A stretch of 55,844 nt of DNA from Acidimicrobiia bacterium (GCA_040880805.1 JBBDHW010000056.1:1-55844), one strand, 5' to 3'; positions 11,744 to 19,652 are shown, counted from the stretch's first letter. Notes: generated by a model not told the origin, from the letters alone. Numbers and translations: made by a program.

Positions 11744-12286
11744 CTACGCAGGGATCGCTTCGGAGCGCCGGCGGCGGTCGAGGGCCCACAGCGATGTGAG
11801 CACGATCGAGCCGACGAACCAAGCGAAGACCGGCGGTTCGCGGAGGACACCCACGACCGATCCGGCGTAGGGAATCCGCAACGCGACGCTGCCGATCACG
11901 TCTCGGGAGGTGGGGTGCCACGGGTCGGCGGCGGCGCGGTTGTCGCCGCGGGTGATGTAGCCGGTCTCGGCCGAGCCGCCGATGATGCGGTGGATCACGC
12001 GCAGACCCGCGCGTTCGAACCCGTCCGGCACGCGGTACGCGATCACTTCACCCACGTGGTACGAGTCGTGACCGCGCGTGATCACGAAGTCGCCGTCGAC
12101 GAGGGTCGACTCCATCGACGTGCCCGCCACCATCGCGTACGCGGCCGGGCCACCGATGAGCTGCGGGCGGTAGAGGTTCCACCAGAAAACGGCGAGCACC
12201 AGCGTGACCGCGATGTTCAGCGCCCGCAGCCAGGGTCGACGGACGTGTCGCCACGCGCCAACCGCCGCTGCTTCGTCGCCTGCCAC
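11744..12286 (-). CDS. S26 signal peptidase, SipW/ER-like type
   Basis: A 180-residue membrane signal peptidase of the Ser-His (SipW-like) kind. One N-terminal membrane helix (about 22-40) is followed by the catalytic serine in MVAGTSMEST (Ser57), then the HRIIGG box with His99 and the YITRGDNR box with Asp115. A second hydrophobic helix lies near the C-terminus. The lysine general base of classical bacterial LepB is absent, as expected for this class. The start is a GTG at 12286, 32 bases after the anti-sigma gene, so it is the third gene of a sigma/anti-sigma/peptidase operon. It may process an exported target of that regulon; this is inference from position. Confidence 0.8.
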   Translation of the reverse strand: MAGDEAAAVGAWRHVRRPWLRALNIAVTLVLAVFWWNLYRPQLIGGPAAYAMVAGTSMESTLVDGDFVITRGHDSYHVGEVIAYRVPDGFERAGLRVIHRIIGGSAETGYITRGDNRAAADPWHPTSRDVIGSVALRIPYAGSVVGVLREPPVFAWFVGSIVLTSLWALDRRRRSEAIPA

Positions 12287-12318
12287 GAGACCAGTGTCGC
12301 CCAGAACGGAATGACCGT

Positions 12319-12687
12319 CTAGCTGGCGACCGGTAACCCGCGCCGGCGGGAGCGGTGCACGAGCATCGCCGCCGTCGCGGCAGTCGCGGCGACCGCCGCG
12401 CCTCCGATGGCGCCCGCGTACGCGAGGCGACGACCCGAGAGGATCGAGTGGACGGCCTGGCGCTCCCCGGCTTCCTCGATCGCGGCGAGTGTCTGCGCGA
12501 GCAGCCCCGGCGAGGGCTCGAGGTAGCGGGTGCGCAGCATCTGGAGCCCGCGCAACATGCGTCGATACCGGGCGAGCTCGGCCTGGCACCGCAGGCAGCT
12601 CTCGATGTGCCGCTGCACGGAGAGCTCGACTGCAGCGCCGTGCTCGACCGCCGCGGGCAGCAGCTTGGCGACGTCGTCACACTGCAT
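12319..12687 (-). CDS. zinc-finger transmembrane anti-sigma factor
   Basis: A 122-residue protein with the zinc-associated anti-sigma motif: His followed by CxxC (HIESCLRCQAEL, about residues 27-38). One membrane helix lies near the end (LAYAGAIGGAAVAATAATAA), with a short basic tail outside. The ATG at 12687 has a good GGGAGGTG site and overlaps the sigma-factor gene by 11 bases, the usual coupling of an ECF sigma with its inhibitor. It probably holds the adjacent sigma factor at the membrane until a signal releases it. The signal is unknown. Confidence 0.8.
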   Translation of the reverse strand: MQCDDVAKLLPAAVEHGAAVELSVQRHIESCLRCQAELARYRRMLRGLQMLRTRYLEPSPGLLAQTLAAIEEAGERQAVHSILSGRRLAYAGAIGGAAVAATAATAAMLVHRSRRRGLPVAS

Positions 12688-13300
12688 GGGCCCACCTCCC
12701 GCCGTTCTCCGGGCCCTCGTTCGCGGACTCGTCGTCGTAGAGAAGGTCGCGCAGGCGCCTGCGTCCGCGGTGGAGACGCACTTTGGCCGCGGGCACCGAG
12801 ATGCCGAGCTCAACGGCTACCTCCTCGTGCGAGAGCCCGTACACGTCCTTCAGCACCACGAGGACGCGCAGCTTGGGAGGGAGCTCCTGGAGCGCGCCCG
12901 ACAGACGAACGAGTAACGCAGCCGACTCCGCGGCGCCTTCTGGTTGCGCGTCGGACCGGAGCTCGATCGGCTCTTCCACCATCGCATCGAGTGCTTCGGT
13001 GCGGTGACGGTGACGGCGCTTCACAAGGGTGTACGCAGCGTTCGCGGTGATGCGATACATCCAGGTGCTGAACTGCGCGTCGCCGCGAAAGCGCGGCAGC
13101 CCCTTCCAGGCACGAAGGTACGCCTCTTGCACCACGTCGCGTGCATCCTCCTCGTGGGCCGTGAGGCGGAGAGCGAGCGTGTAGGTGTCGACGTAGGTCC
13201 GGCGGACCAACTCGTCGAAAGCCGGGCGGTCGCCCTCCCGGGCGGCCACGACCAAGCGGTCGAGCTCGTCTCGTTCTCGCGGCAGTTCGTGCGTGGTCAT
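12677..13300 (-). CDS. ECF-family RNA polymerase sigma factor
   Basis: A 207-residue extracytoplasmic-function sigma factor. Region 2 spans about residues 24-95 (AFDELVRRTYVDTYTLALRL, DARDVVQEAYLRAWKGLPRF, FSTWMYRITANAAY). Region 4 follows an acidic linker (LQELPPKLRVLVVLKDVYGL, SHEEVAVELGISVPAAKVRL). The C-terminal tail overlaps the anti-sigma gene. It lies 52 bases after rpmG, inside the tRNA-Thr to tRNA-Trp interval; in mycobacteria this interval holds hadABC instead. I do not see a clear autoregulated ECF promoter upstream. Confidence 0.9.
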   Translation of the reverse strand: MTTHELPRERDELDRLVVAAREGDRPAFDELVRRTYVDTYTLALRLTAHEEDARDVVQEAYLRAWKGLPRFRGDAQFSTWMYRITANAAYTLVKRRHRHRTEALDAMVEEPIELRSDAQPEGAAESAALLVRLSGALQELPPKLRVLVVLKDVYGLSHEEVAVELGISVPAAKVRLHRGRRRLRDLLYDDESANEGPENGGRWAHAV

Positions 13301-13352
13301 GTGAGACTCACGCCCGTGCCCGCGGGTTACGCGGCCCGACGTTGCCCAATGT

Positions 13353-13514
13353 TCAGCGGGTTTCCCGGTGGAGGGTGTGCTGACGCTCGAAGCGGCAGTA
13401 CTTCTTCATCTCGATGCGCTCTCGGTTGTTGGTCTTGTTCTTGACCGTGATGTAGTTGCGCCGCTTGCACTGCTCGCACGCCAGCGTCACCTTGACCCGC
13501 TTGTCACTTGCCAT
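13353..13514 (-). CDS. rpmG: 50S ribosomal protein L33
   Basis: A 53-residue ribosomal protein: [20 protein letters not shown], then [20 protein letters not shown], ending in [14 protein letters not shown]. It begins at ATG 13514 and ends at TGA 13355-13353. The first zinc pair CEQC is present, but the second pair is incomplete: KKYC is followed by RFE instead of the usual second cysteine, leaving three Cys and a nearby His. It follows tRNA-Met by 24 bases, the order seen in Mycobacterium (thrT-metT-rpmG). Confidence 0.93.
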   Translation of the reverse strand: MASDKRVKVTLACEQCKRRNYITVKNKTNNRERIEMKKYCRFERQHTLHRETR

Positions 13515-13538
13515 CTGTCGTCTGCTCCCGGTCTTTCC

Positions 13539-13614
13539 TGGTAGCGGTGGCGGGACTCGAACCCGCGACGCCGCGATTATGAGCCGCGTGCTCTGCCAAC
13601 TGAGCTACACCGCC
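13539..13614 (-). tRNA. tRNA-Met (CAU anticodon)
   Basis: A 76-base tRNA on the minus strand including an encoded CCA (13541-13539). Acceptor GGCGGTG/CACCGCT, D-arm GCTCAGTTGGCAGAGC, anticodon loop CTCATAA (CAT), and T-arm GCGGGTTCGAGTCCCGC. The position after tRNA-Thr and before rpmG supports an elongator methionine tRNA. Confidence 0.95.
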
Positions 13615-13631
13615 AAACTATGGCCTCGCTG

Positions 13632-13704
<73 letters not shown>

Positions 13705-13714
13705 GGGACCGGCA

Positions 13715-13720
13715 AGGCTA
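13715..13720 (-). promoter_or_regulatory. candidate -10 box for the tRNA-Thr operon
   Basis: TAGCCT on the minus strand ends ten bases before the tRNA-Thr 5' end, which would place the transcription start only a few bases ahead of the tRNA. A clear -35 is not visible, so this is a weak call. Confidence 0.35.
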
Positions 13721-13763
13721 GTGCCGCGGCTCCGTGCCCGAACAGCCGGAAACGGGTCCGCGC

Positions 13764-13769
13764 TACCGT
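13764..13769 (+). promoter_or_regulatory. candidate -10 box of a leaderless acetyltransferase message
   Basis: TACCGT followed by exactly six bases and the ATG at 13776. The spacing would place the transcription start on the start codon. No Shine-Dalgarno is present. The same geometry recurs at three other genes in the window. Confidence 0.45.
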
Positions 13770-13775
13770 GCGACG

Positions 13776-14282
13776 ATGAGCGTCCTGATCCGTCTCGCCG
13801 AACGGCGTGACGCGGCGGGGATTCGGGCCATCTACAACCACTACGTCACCGAGTCGACCGCGCTCTTCGACATGGTGCCGCGCACCCTCGACGAACAAGT
13901 GCAGTGGATCGACGAGCACTCGGGAGGCCATCCGGCCTTGGTGGCCGTCGCTCGCGGTGAGGACGGCACCAACCGCGTGGTGGGCTTCGGGTCACTGTCG
14001 CCGTTCCGGTCGCGGCCGGCGTACACCACCACGGTGGAGAACTCGGTGTACCTGCTCGAGGAGTACCAAGGTCGCGGTGTCGGGCGCATGGTCCTCGAGG
14101 AGCTGATCCGGCTCGCCGAGTTGCACGGGTTCCATTCCGTGATCGCGCGCATCGCCGGTAGCAACGACGCGTCGATCGCGCTGCACGCCGCGTGCGGGTT
14201 CGAGCTCGTGGGGACCGAGCGCGAGGTCGGTCGCAAGTTCGGCCGTTGGCTCGACGTGGTGGAGATGCAGCGACTTCTGTAG
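13776..14282 (+). CDS. GNAT family N-acetyltransferase (PAT/MnaT-like)
   Basis: A 168-residue acetyltransferase resembling phosphinothricin/L-methionine-sulfoximine acetyltransferases. The N-terminal motif IRLAERRDAAGIRAIYNHYV is followed by the acetyl-CoA loop QGRGVGRMVLEELIRLAE and a C-terminal GSNDASIALHAACGFELVG. The ATG at 13776 is chosen over an upstream GTG at 13734 because it lies six bases after a TACCGT box and matches where family members begin. It is a single gene, convergent with the FtsH-like gene. The substrate cannot be read from sequence; small amine or methionine analogues are typical. Confidence 0.82.
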   Translation: MSVLIRLAERRDAAGIRAIYNHYVTESTALFDMVPRTLDEQVQWIDEHSGGHPALVAVARGEDGTNRVVGFGSLSPFRSRPAYTTTVENSVYLLEEYQGRGVGRMVLEELIRLAELHGFHSVIARIAGSNDASIALHAACGFELVGTEREVGRKFGRWLDVVEMQRLL

Positions 14283-14292
14283 GCGGACGCGG

Positions 14293-14379
14293 CGACCAGA
14301 GCGACGGAGGAGCGGAGGTCGCTCGCCAGCGAGCAAACGGCCGCGAGCCGGGTATCCCGGCTCGCAGAGAGCGAGCGAA
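14293..14379 (-). repeat. dispersed intergenic palindromic element, copy B
   Basis: An inverted copy of the element at 10290-10370. The core palindrome lies at 14343-14365, followed on the minus strand by CGTTTGCTCGCTGGCGAGCG. It fills the gap between two convergent genes, so it could terminate or buffer transcription from both sides. Confidence 0.8.
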
Positions 14380-16884
14380 TTATGCAGGCTCGTCGTCTTC
14401 GGAACCGTTGTTGGCCTTGAGCAACTGGCTCGTGCCCGGGCCGATGATCGCCTCTCCCTCGTGGTCGACGAACGCCGGCTGCTTGGAACCGTTCTCCGCG
14501 TCGACGACGGGAACATCGGGTGTCTGACCGTTCCCGCTCCCGTTCGCAGAAACCGGCTCGACGGCACTTCGGAGCGTCTGACGCTCGGGCGGCTCGAACT
14601 CCACGCGCTGCGTGCCCTCCTGGTGCGCGAGGAGCATCCGCTCGTGGTACTGGTCGATCTCGCCGACGAACTCAGGGTCGAGGTAAACGGTGCCGTCGAC
14701 GACCGTGCCCATCCGCTGCTCGATCACCGCGACCACGTCTTCGCCGGCCAGTGTCTTCTGCTCCTCGAGCGCGTGGGCAACCCGGAGGATCGTGTCGCGC
14801 TCGCGCTCGATGAGCGTGTGCGTGCGACGCAGCAGACGGTTGAGGTTGTCCTCGACGCGCTGTCCCATGCTCCCGCTGAGGAGCTCCTTGTTGAGATCGC
14901 CCGGCTTCTGCGTGGGGCCGCCGCCACCGACGCCGGCGCGCTGGATGATCGCGTGCGACGCGATCGTGGAGCCCATGCCCCAGAAACCCTCCATGAGGAT
15001 CGCGATCTCGGTTGCCTGCTCGAGGTCGCCGGACACACCGGACGCGCTGTCGCCGGCGAAGAAGATGCGCTCGCCGGCGAGCGACGCGAGGCACACCATG
15101 ATGTCGGACTCGAACTCCGTCTTGAAGAGCTTCTGGCGGTCCTCGATCGGGACCGACGCGACGAGCCCGAGGTAGTCGGTGCCGGGGTGGATGGTGGCCA
15201 TGTCGATCTCGAGGTGCTTGCGGACGCGGTACGCAACCACTGCGTGACAGGCCTCGTGCACCGCGACCCCGTGGCGGTCGACGGCGATCAGCTCCTGGTC
15301 GCGCGTGAGCCCGAGGGTCTTGAGGTGCTTTGCGTCGAGCACGTCGGTCCAGGTGATCATGTCGCGGTTGTCCTGGATCGCGTTGATGAGCGCCTCGTTG
15401 ACGAGGTCCTTGATCGACGCGCCGGTCGCGTACGGGGTCATGTGGGACAGCCGGTCGACCTGTTCCGCGGTGAGGTCGTGCTCGACCTTGGCGAGGTAGC
15501 CCTCGTAGGTGCGGACACGACCCTGGTTGGTGGGGTATCCCACGCGATAGATGCGGTCGATGCGGCCCGGACGCAGCAACGCCTGGTCGAGCGACTGCGG
15601 CATGTTGGTAGCCATCATGATGAGCATGCGGTACTTCGGGGGCGGCTTCGACTTCAGCCCGAACAGCTTCCGGACGTAGCGGTTGATGATCCCACGCGGC
15701 TTGTTGAGGCCTGACAGCTCGGTGAGGAGCACGGGGAGGACCGACCCACCCATCCCGCCGCCCATGCCCATCATGAAACGCGAGCGCGTGGTGTCGGGAC
15801 CAGTCGGCGGGTCGTGGTGGTGATGCGCGCCGATCGCGCCGTCCATGAGGTGCTGGCGCGTGACGTCGGACAGATATCCGAATCCTCCGCACGAGCACAT
15901 CCCGGAGAACAACGAGTCCTGCGCGCGCGGCGCCTGGCCCGCGAGCTCACCTCGGCTGCCGAGCGCGTCGGCCTCGTCGAAGAAGGCGACCACGCCCCCG
16001 TAGCGGAGCGCGAGGCGGCGAAGACGGCGGAAGAGCATCTTCACCTTGATCACGCCCATGCCCATCGTGTTGAGCTGGCTGGCGTCGATGTTCACGAACG
16101 GCTTGCCGGTCTCGCCCGCCATCGCCTCGGCCATGAGCGTCTTGCCGGTACCGGGCGGACCCCACAGGAGCAGGCCGCTCGGCACGTAGCCGCCCTTCTC
16201 CTCGATCATCTTGGGGTTGTCGAGGAAGATGAGATTCTCCTTCACCTTCTCGAGGACGGGATCCTGACCCCACACGTCGGAGAACCGAGTGTTGATGTCG
16301 TCGGGGTAGAACGTCTCGACGCCGCCCCTCGTCGCGAACCAGATCATGAGACCGAACTGGAACCCGATCCAGAACGTGAGGAACAGCACCAACTGGAGCG
16401 CCGTCGGTGTGACGCCGATGACGAAGTCGAGCAACTCGTAGGGCGCACGAAAGAAGTTGGTGTCGAAGAGCCGCGCCAACACGAGGTTGAGGACCACGAG
16501 GACCGTGACGATCTTGATCGTGCGCGCGGCCTGGTGGCGCTTCCACGGGTCGAACCTCGAGATGCTCTCGTTCCAACCCGCGAAGACCTTGTCGCGCCAG
16601 AGCTGGTAGTAGGAGGCGCTGTGCTCGCAGATCAGGTAGTGGATCTGGCGGATGAGCTCCAGGCCCATCAGGGCGAGGATCCACCACTTCCCGCGCGCCG
16701 TCATGTTGAACGCCTCGGACGCCGGAAGGAGCGGGTCGTCGGCCATCTCGGCCGCGAAGAAGAACGCGAAGAGCGCACCACCCCAGAACAGGAACTTGAT
16801 GCGGTTCCAGAACGACATCGGCTTGCGCGTCGCGCGTTCGCTCTCGCGCGGACGGCTCTCGAACTCGGTCGCGACTTGTGTCAT
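14380..16884 (-). CDS. divergent FtsH-type membrane AAA+ zinc metalloprotease
   Basis: An 834-residue protein combining an AAA+ ATPase with an M41 peptidase. Four hydrophobic segments (about 29-46, 66-80, 121-140, 160-184) replace the two of canonical FtsH. Walker A GPPGTGKT is at 242-249, pore loop LNTMGMGV at 271-278, Walker B FFDEADA near 301-307, and arginine fingers in RPGRIDR at 438-444. The zinc site HEACH is at 543-547. Between Walker B and the second region of homology is an unusual insert (about 311-380) with CSCGG, four consecutive His and a MGMGGGMGG stretch. The C-terminus is a long low-complexity tail. The ATG lies one base after the lipoprotein stop, so the two are coupled. Confidence 0.85.
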   Translation of the reverse strand: MTQVATEFESRPRESERATRKPMSFWNRIKFLFWGGALFAFFFAAEMADDPLLPASEAFNMTARGKWWILALMGLELIRQIHYLICEHSASYYQLWRDKVFAGWNESISRFDPWKRHQAARTIKIVTVLVVLNLVLARLFDTNFFRAPYELLDFVIGVTPTALQLVLFLTFWIGFQFGLMIWFATRGGVETFYPDDINTRFSDVWGQDPVLEKVKENLIFLDNPKMIEEKGGYVPSGLLLWGPPGTGKTLMAEAMAGETGKPFVNIDASQLNTMGMGVIKVKMLFRRLRRLALRYGGVVAFFDEADALGSRGELAGQAPRAQDSLFSGMCSCGGFGYLSDVTRQHLMDGAIGAHHHHDPPTGPDTTRSRFMMGMGGGMGGSVLPVLLTELSGLNKPRGIINRYVRKLFGLKSKPPPKYRMLIMMATNMPQSLDQALLRPGRIDRIYRVGYPTNQGRVRTYEGYLAKVEHDLTAEQVDRLSHMTPYATGASIKDLVNEALINAIQDNRDMITWTDVLDAKHLKTLGLTRDQELIAVDRHGVAVHEACHAVVAYRVRKHLEIDMATIHPGTDYLGLVASVPIEDRQKLFKTEFESDIMVCLASLAGERIFFAGDSASGVSGDLEQATEIAILMEGFWGMGSTIASHAIIQRAGVGGGGPTQKPGDLNKELLSGSMGQRVEDNLNRLLRRTHTLIERERDTILRVAHALEEQKTLAGEDVVAVIEQRMGTVVDGTVYLDPEFVGEIDQYHERMLLAHQEGTQRVEFEPPERQTLRSAVEPVSANGSGNGQTPDVPVVDAENGSKQPAFVDHEGEAIIGPGTSQLLKANNGSEDDEPA

Positions 16885-16885
16885 G

Positions 16886-17533
16886 TCACTTGTCCTTCAC
16901 CGTCCACGAGTTGATGACGCTGTCGATCTTCGACTCGTACTTGTCGTAACACTCGGTTGTGCAGTAGATGCTGATCGCGTACACCTTCGACGTCGACTGG
17001 TCGAAGAGCGCGATCTGATTGAAGGTGATGGAGCTGGTCTTGCCCTCGACGCGGGCAACCAGGTGTGAGCCGTGGAAGCCGCCGCCGAGCTCCACGAGGT
17101 CGTAGGCCGACACGTGCGCGTTCCCGGCCTCCAGGGCGTCGTCGACGTCGAAGAAGATGTTGCGCAGCGACTGGAGCGACGCGGCGTCGGAAGCATCGGG
17201 CGAGAGGGGCCGGACGACTGCCTGGCCGAGCGGATAGTTCGGGCGGTTGCCCGCGAGATGGTTGAGCGACGGGTCGGGGTTGGCGTCGAAGACCGTGGTC
17301 CACATGGTGTCTCGGCGCTGGTCGATCTCGTCCTTGGAGAGCGCCCCCTTCAGGGCGTCGAGCACGGAGTCCTGGTCGTAGAGCTTCCAGCTGTCGGGCA
17401 CCTTGAAGTAGGTCTTGTTCTCGGAGCTCTTGACGTAGTGATACCCGGTGCCGGCGCAGGCCGCGAAGGCGAGTGGCGCCGCGAGGAGAAGCAGTGCAGT
17501 CGCGGAGCGCGCCCTCCCCAGGCCTCCCGTCAT
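16886..17533 (-). CDS. secreted lipoprotein coupled to the FtsH-like protease
   Basis: A 215-residue lipoprotein of unknown function. The signal peptide ends in a lipobox (LAFAAC), and the mature part starts CAGTGYHYVKSSENKTYF. The rest is a compact soluble domain with a C-terminal pair of Cys (IYCTTECYDKYE), loosely resembling LpqN-like or PsbP-like folds. The ATG at 17533 is preferred over GTG 17539 because a GATACT box ends seven bases upstream, suggesting a leaderless or nearly leaderless message. The TGA and the next ATG are separated by one base, so the lipoprotein may be a partner or substrate adaptor of the protease. That role is inference. Confidence 0.7.
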   Translation of the reverse strand: MTGGLGRARSATALLLLAAPLAFAACAGTGYHYVKSSENKTYFKVPDSWKLYDQDSVLDALKGALSKDEIDQRRDTMWTTVFDANPDPSLNHLAGNRPNYPLGQAVVRPLSPDASDAASLQSLRNIFFDVDDALEAGNAHVSAYDLVELGGGFHGSHLVARVEGKTSSITFNQIALFDQSTSKVYAISIYCTTECYDKYESKIDSVINSWTVKDK

Positions 17534-17596
17534 ACCCACCAGTATCGACCAGATCAGGGGTGGTCGGTAGTCCGAATGTGGTGTGGAGGCGTCACG

Positions 17597-17626
17597 GAAA
17601 AGAAAGGAGGCCCGCCGAGGCGGGCC
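17597..17626 (-). terminator. intrinsic terminator after tRNA-Tyr
   Basis: A perfect eight-pair stem (17626-17619 with 17616-17609, two-base loop) of GGCCCGCC/GGCGGGCC is followed on the minus strand by TCCTTTCTTTTCC. It begins three bases after the tRNA-Tyr 3' end and separates the tRNA from the lipoprotein/protease operon. Confidence 0.75.
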
Positions 17627-17628
17627 AG

Positions 17629-17709
17629 TGGGCCGGGTTGGATTCGAACCAACGTAGGTTTCCCAGCAGTTTTACAGACTGCTCCCTTTGGCCACTCGGG
17701 TACCGACCC
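17629..17709 (-). tRNA. tRNA-Tyr (GUA anticodon)
   Basis: An 81-base class II tRNA on the minus strand: acceptor GGGTCGG/CCGGCCC, anticodon stem GCAGT/ACTGC with loop CTGTAAA (GTA), a long variable arm, and T-arm GTTGGTTCGAATCCAAC. The discriminator is A and CCA is not encoded. A TACTGT box 11 bases upstream may be its -10. Confidence 0.95.
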
Positions 17710-17740
17710 AGGGGGGGCGTACAGTACCAGCCCCAAATAA

Positions 17741-17830
17741 TTCGTCGCTCACTGCGAGCGGGTATCCCCGGCTCGCGGTCGTTCGCTCCTGGCGAGCACT
17801 CGACTCGCTCCGCTCGCTCGTGCCGCAGGT
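17741..17830 (+). repeat. dispersed intergenic palindromic element, copy C
   Basis: A slightly decayed copy on the plus strand between the divergent tRNA-Tyr and YajQ genes. The core 17754-17776 reads GCGAGCGGGTATCCCCGGCT with mismatches. It is followed by CGGTCGTTCGCTCCTGGCGA and GACTCGCTCCGCTCGCTCG, the same order of blocks as copies A and B. Confidence 0.7.
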
Positions 17831-17870
17831 ACCCTCACTATGGTGCGCCGCAGCGAGAGAGCGAATCAGC

Positions 17871-18359
17871 ATGGCAACGTTTGACGTGGTGTCGGAGCTC
17901 GACATGCAGGAGGTGCGCAACGCCGTCGATCAGGCGAAGCGCGAGGTCGGCACCCGCTTCGACTTCAAGAACACCGGTAGCACCATCGAGCTCGGCGAGA
18001 AGTCGATCGAGCTCCACACCGAGAGCGACGCGCGCCTCAAGGCACTCACTCAGGTGCTCGAGGAGAAGCTCGTGCGCCGTCAGGTCTCGTTGAAGGCAAT
18101 CTCGTATGGGAAGGTCGAGGAAGCCGCGAAGGGGACCGTCCGCCAGACGGTCACCCTCAACATGGGGATCTCGTCCGACAAGGCACGCGAGATCGGAAAG
18201 TTCCTCAAGGGCCTCAACTTGAAGGGTGTCCAGCACCAGGTGCAGGGCGACCAGCTCCGCGTGAGCGGCAAGAAGCGTGACGACCTGCAGGCCGCCATCC
18301 AGGCCATGCGCGACCACGACTTCGAGATCGCCTTGCAGTTCACCAACTTCCGCGACTGA
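17871..18359 (+). CDS. YajQ family nucleotide-binding protein
   Basis: A 162-residue protein that matches the YajQ family throughout: MATFDVVSELDMQEVRNAVD, GTRFDFKNTGSTIELGEK, VQHQVQGDQLRVSGKKRDDL and the terminal FEIALQFTNFRD. YajQ proteins bind nucleotides; a Xanthomonas member is a cyclic di-GMP receptor that acts with a transcription factor. Whether this one binds c-di-GMP is not visible in the sequence. The ATG at 17871 is the conserved start. It is monocistronic and convergent with the next gene. Confidence 0.92.
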   Translation: MATFDVVSELDMQEVRNAVDQAKREVGTRFDFKNTGSTIELGEKSIELHTESDARLKALTQVLEEKLVRRQVSLKAISYGKVEEAAKGTVRQTVTLNMGISSDKAREIGKFLKGLNLKGVQHQVQGDQLRVSGKKRDDLQAAIQAMRDHDFEIALQFTNFRD

Positions 18360-18377
18360 TCCGCTCGAGGCCGGGCC

Positions 18378-19646
18378 CTACGGGCCGAGGACGGTGGCGA
18401 GCCCCCCGGCCATCGTCTCGAGGTTGGCAGACGGCGTATCGCCGAGGGGCAGGGTCACCCCGACCGGGAGCTGCATGAACGTGAACGCGCCGCGACTTCC
18501 CGCGGTGAGGGCCGCGATCGCGGTGGTCCCGATCTGCAGGCCGTCCGGACCGTTCAACGTCGAGATATAGAAGACGTCCCGAACTCCGAGCTTCTTCGCT
18601 CCGATCGTCGCCGAACCACGCTTGGGCACGCGCTCGACGTCAACGCTGGAACCGGCAGGAAGACTCGCGAGATAGAGGTCGTGGAGACAGGTCCCGAGGT
18701 TGCTGTAGTCGCCGAACCAGTGGCCGGCCGTCCCCTTCGTCGGGAACACGATGATCTCGGCACCGACGGTGGTCCGCGTCGCGGGGTCCTGTGCCCGGAA
18801 GCCCCTGATCACGCCGTTCGTGCCCGAGGAGAGGAACGCGTCGGTCGCGGCCCGGCAGGCCGCCGGGTTCGCGGGTACCACCGAACGCGGGGATGGTTGG
18901 AACACAAAGGGGTTCGCGGTCGGGGCCCATTCGATGAAGCGCTTCGCCCCTTCGTCGGCGTCCTTGGCGAGCTTCGGGTTCGACGCTTCGAACTTCCACG
19001 CCAGCAGGCGATAGCGCAAGCTCGCCCACGCCTGCCGCTCGAGCTCCTCCAGCTCGCCGGGCTTCGCGTTCGCGACGCGAGCCGTGGCCTCGGCGACAAG
19101 ATTGTCCCAGGTGAGCAAGGCAGCGGCACCGGCCAACGGGGCGGCAGCACTCGTGCTTTCGAACGTCGTGGCCCAGACGCCGTCGTCATTGGAGACCGCT
19201 GACGCGAAGGTCGGAGGTGGCGGCAGCTGCGCGTACTGCACGAACACACTGTTGATCGCGTCGCGCGCGCCGTAGCCGAGGCACGCGGCGGACGATCGCG
19301 CCGTCGTCACGAAGTTCCTGGCCGCCTTCGCGTTCGGGAACACGTGGATCCGCTCGTTCACGACGATCCGCCCGTCGCTCGTCCCGAGTAGCACGCCGTT
19401 CCCCGACGACGGGCCTTTCGCGAGCGCGGCGTCGACCTCGGCGGCACGAGGGCAGCTCCCCTTCAGCGCGTCCGTGTACAGGGGTTGCGCGTCGCGGGCC
19501 GTGAACGCCACGAACGGGGTGCGGGCGTACGTTCCCGCCGTCAAGTACGCGTCGGGCGGGACCGCTGCGCCGGGATCGACCGCGCCTGCCGGTACCGCGG
19601 CCGTCAGCGCAAGTGCGGTGGTCGCGACGACGAAGGGTCGAAGCAC
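18378..19646 (-). CDS. secreted protein of unknown function
   Basis: A 422-residue protein with a signal peptide (LRPFVVATTALALTAAVPAG, cleavage probably after AGA near residue 22). I do not recognise the mature domain. It shows two similar halves: each has a segment with paired cysteines and an IVVNERIHVFPNAKAARNF-like or EIIVFPTKGTAGHWFGDY-like motif. This suggests an internal duplication resembling sensor-like lipoproteins of actinobacteria. The GTG start at 19646 lies exactly six bases after a TAGGGT box, so the message is probably leaderless. It follows htpX by 21 bases on the same strand. Confidence 0.65.
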   Translation of the reverse strand: MLRPFVVATTALALTAAVPAGAVDPGAAVPPDAYLTAGTYARTPFVAFTARDAQPLYTDALKGSCPRAAEVDAALAKGPSSGNGVLLGTSDGRIVVNERIHVFPNAKAARNFVTTARSSAACLGYGARDAINSVFVQYAQLPPPPTFASAVSNDDGVWATTFESTSAAAPLAGAAALLTWDNLVAEATARVANAKPGELEELERQAWASLRYRLLAWKFEASNPKLAKDADEGAKRFIEWAPTANPFVFQPSPRSVVPANPAACRAATDAFLSSGTNGVIRGFRAQDPATRTTVGAEIIVFPTKGTAGHWFGDYSNLGTCLHDLYLASLPAGSSVDVERVPKRGSATIGAKKLGVRDVFYISTLNGPDGLQIGTTAIAALTAGSRGAFTFMQLPVGVTLPLGDTPSANLETMAGGLATVLGP

Positions 19647-19652
19647 CCTTCG

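Noticed and set aside
15800-15840. Four consecutive His codons in the FtsH-like gene resembling an affinity tag
   Set aside because: It is embedded in the middle of a natural insert with Cys and Gly-rich sequence and no cloning scars around it.
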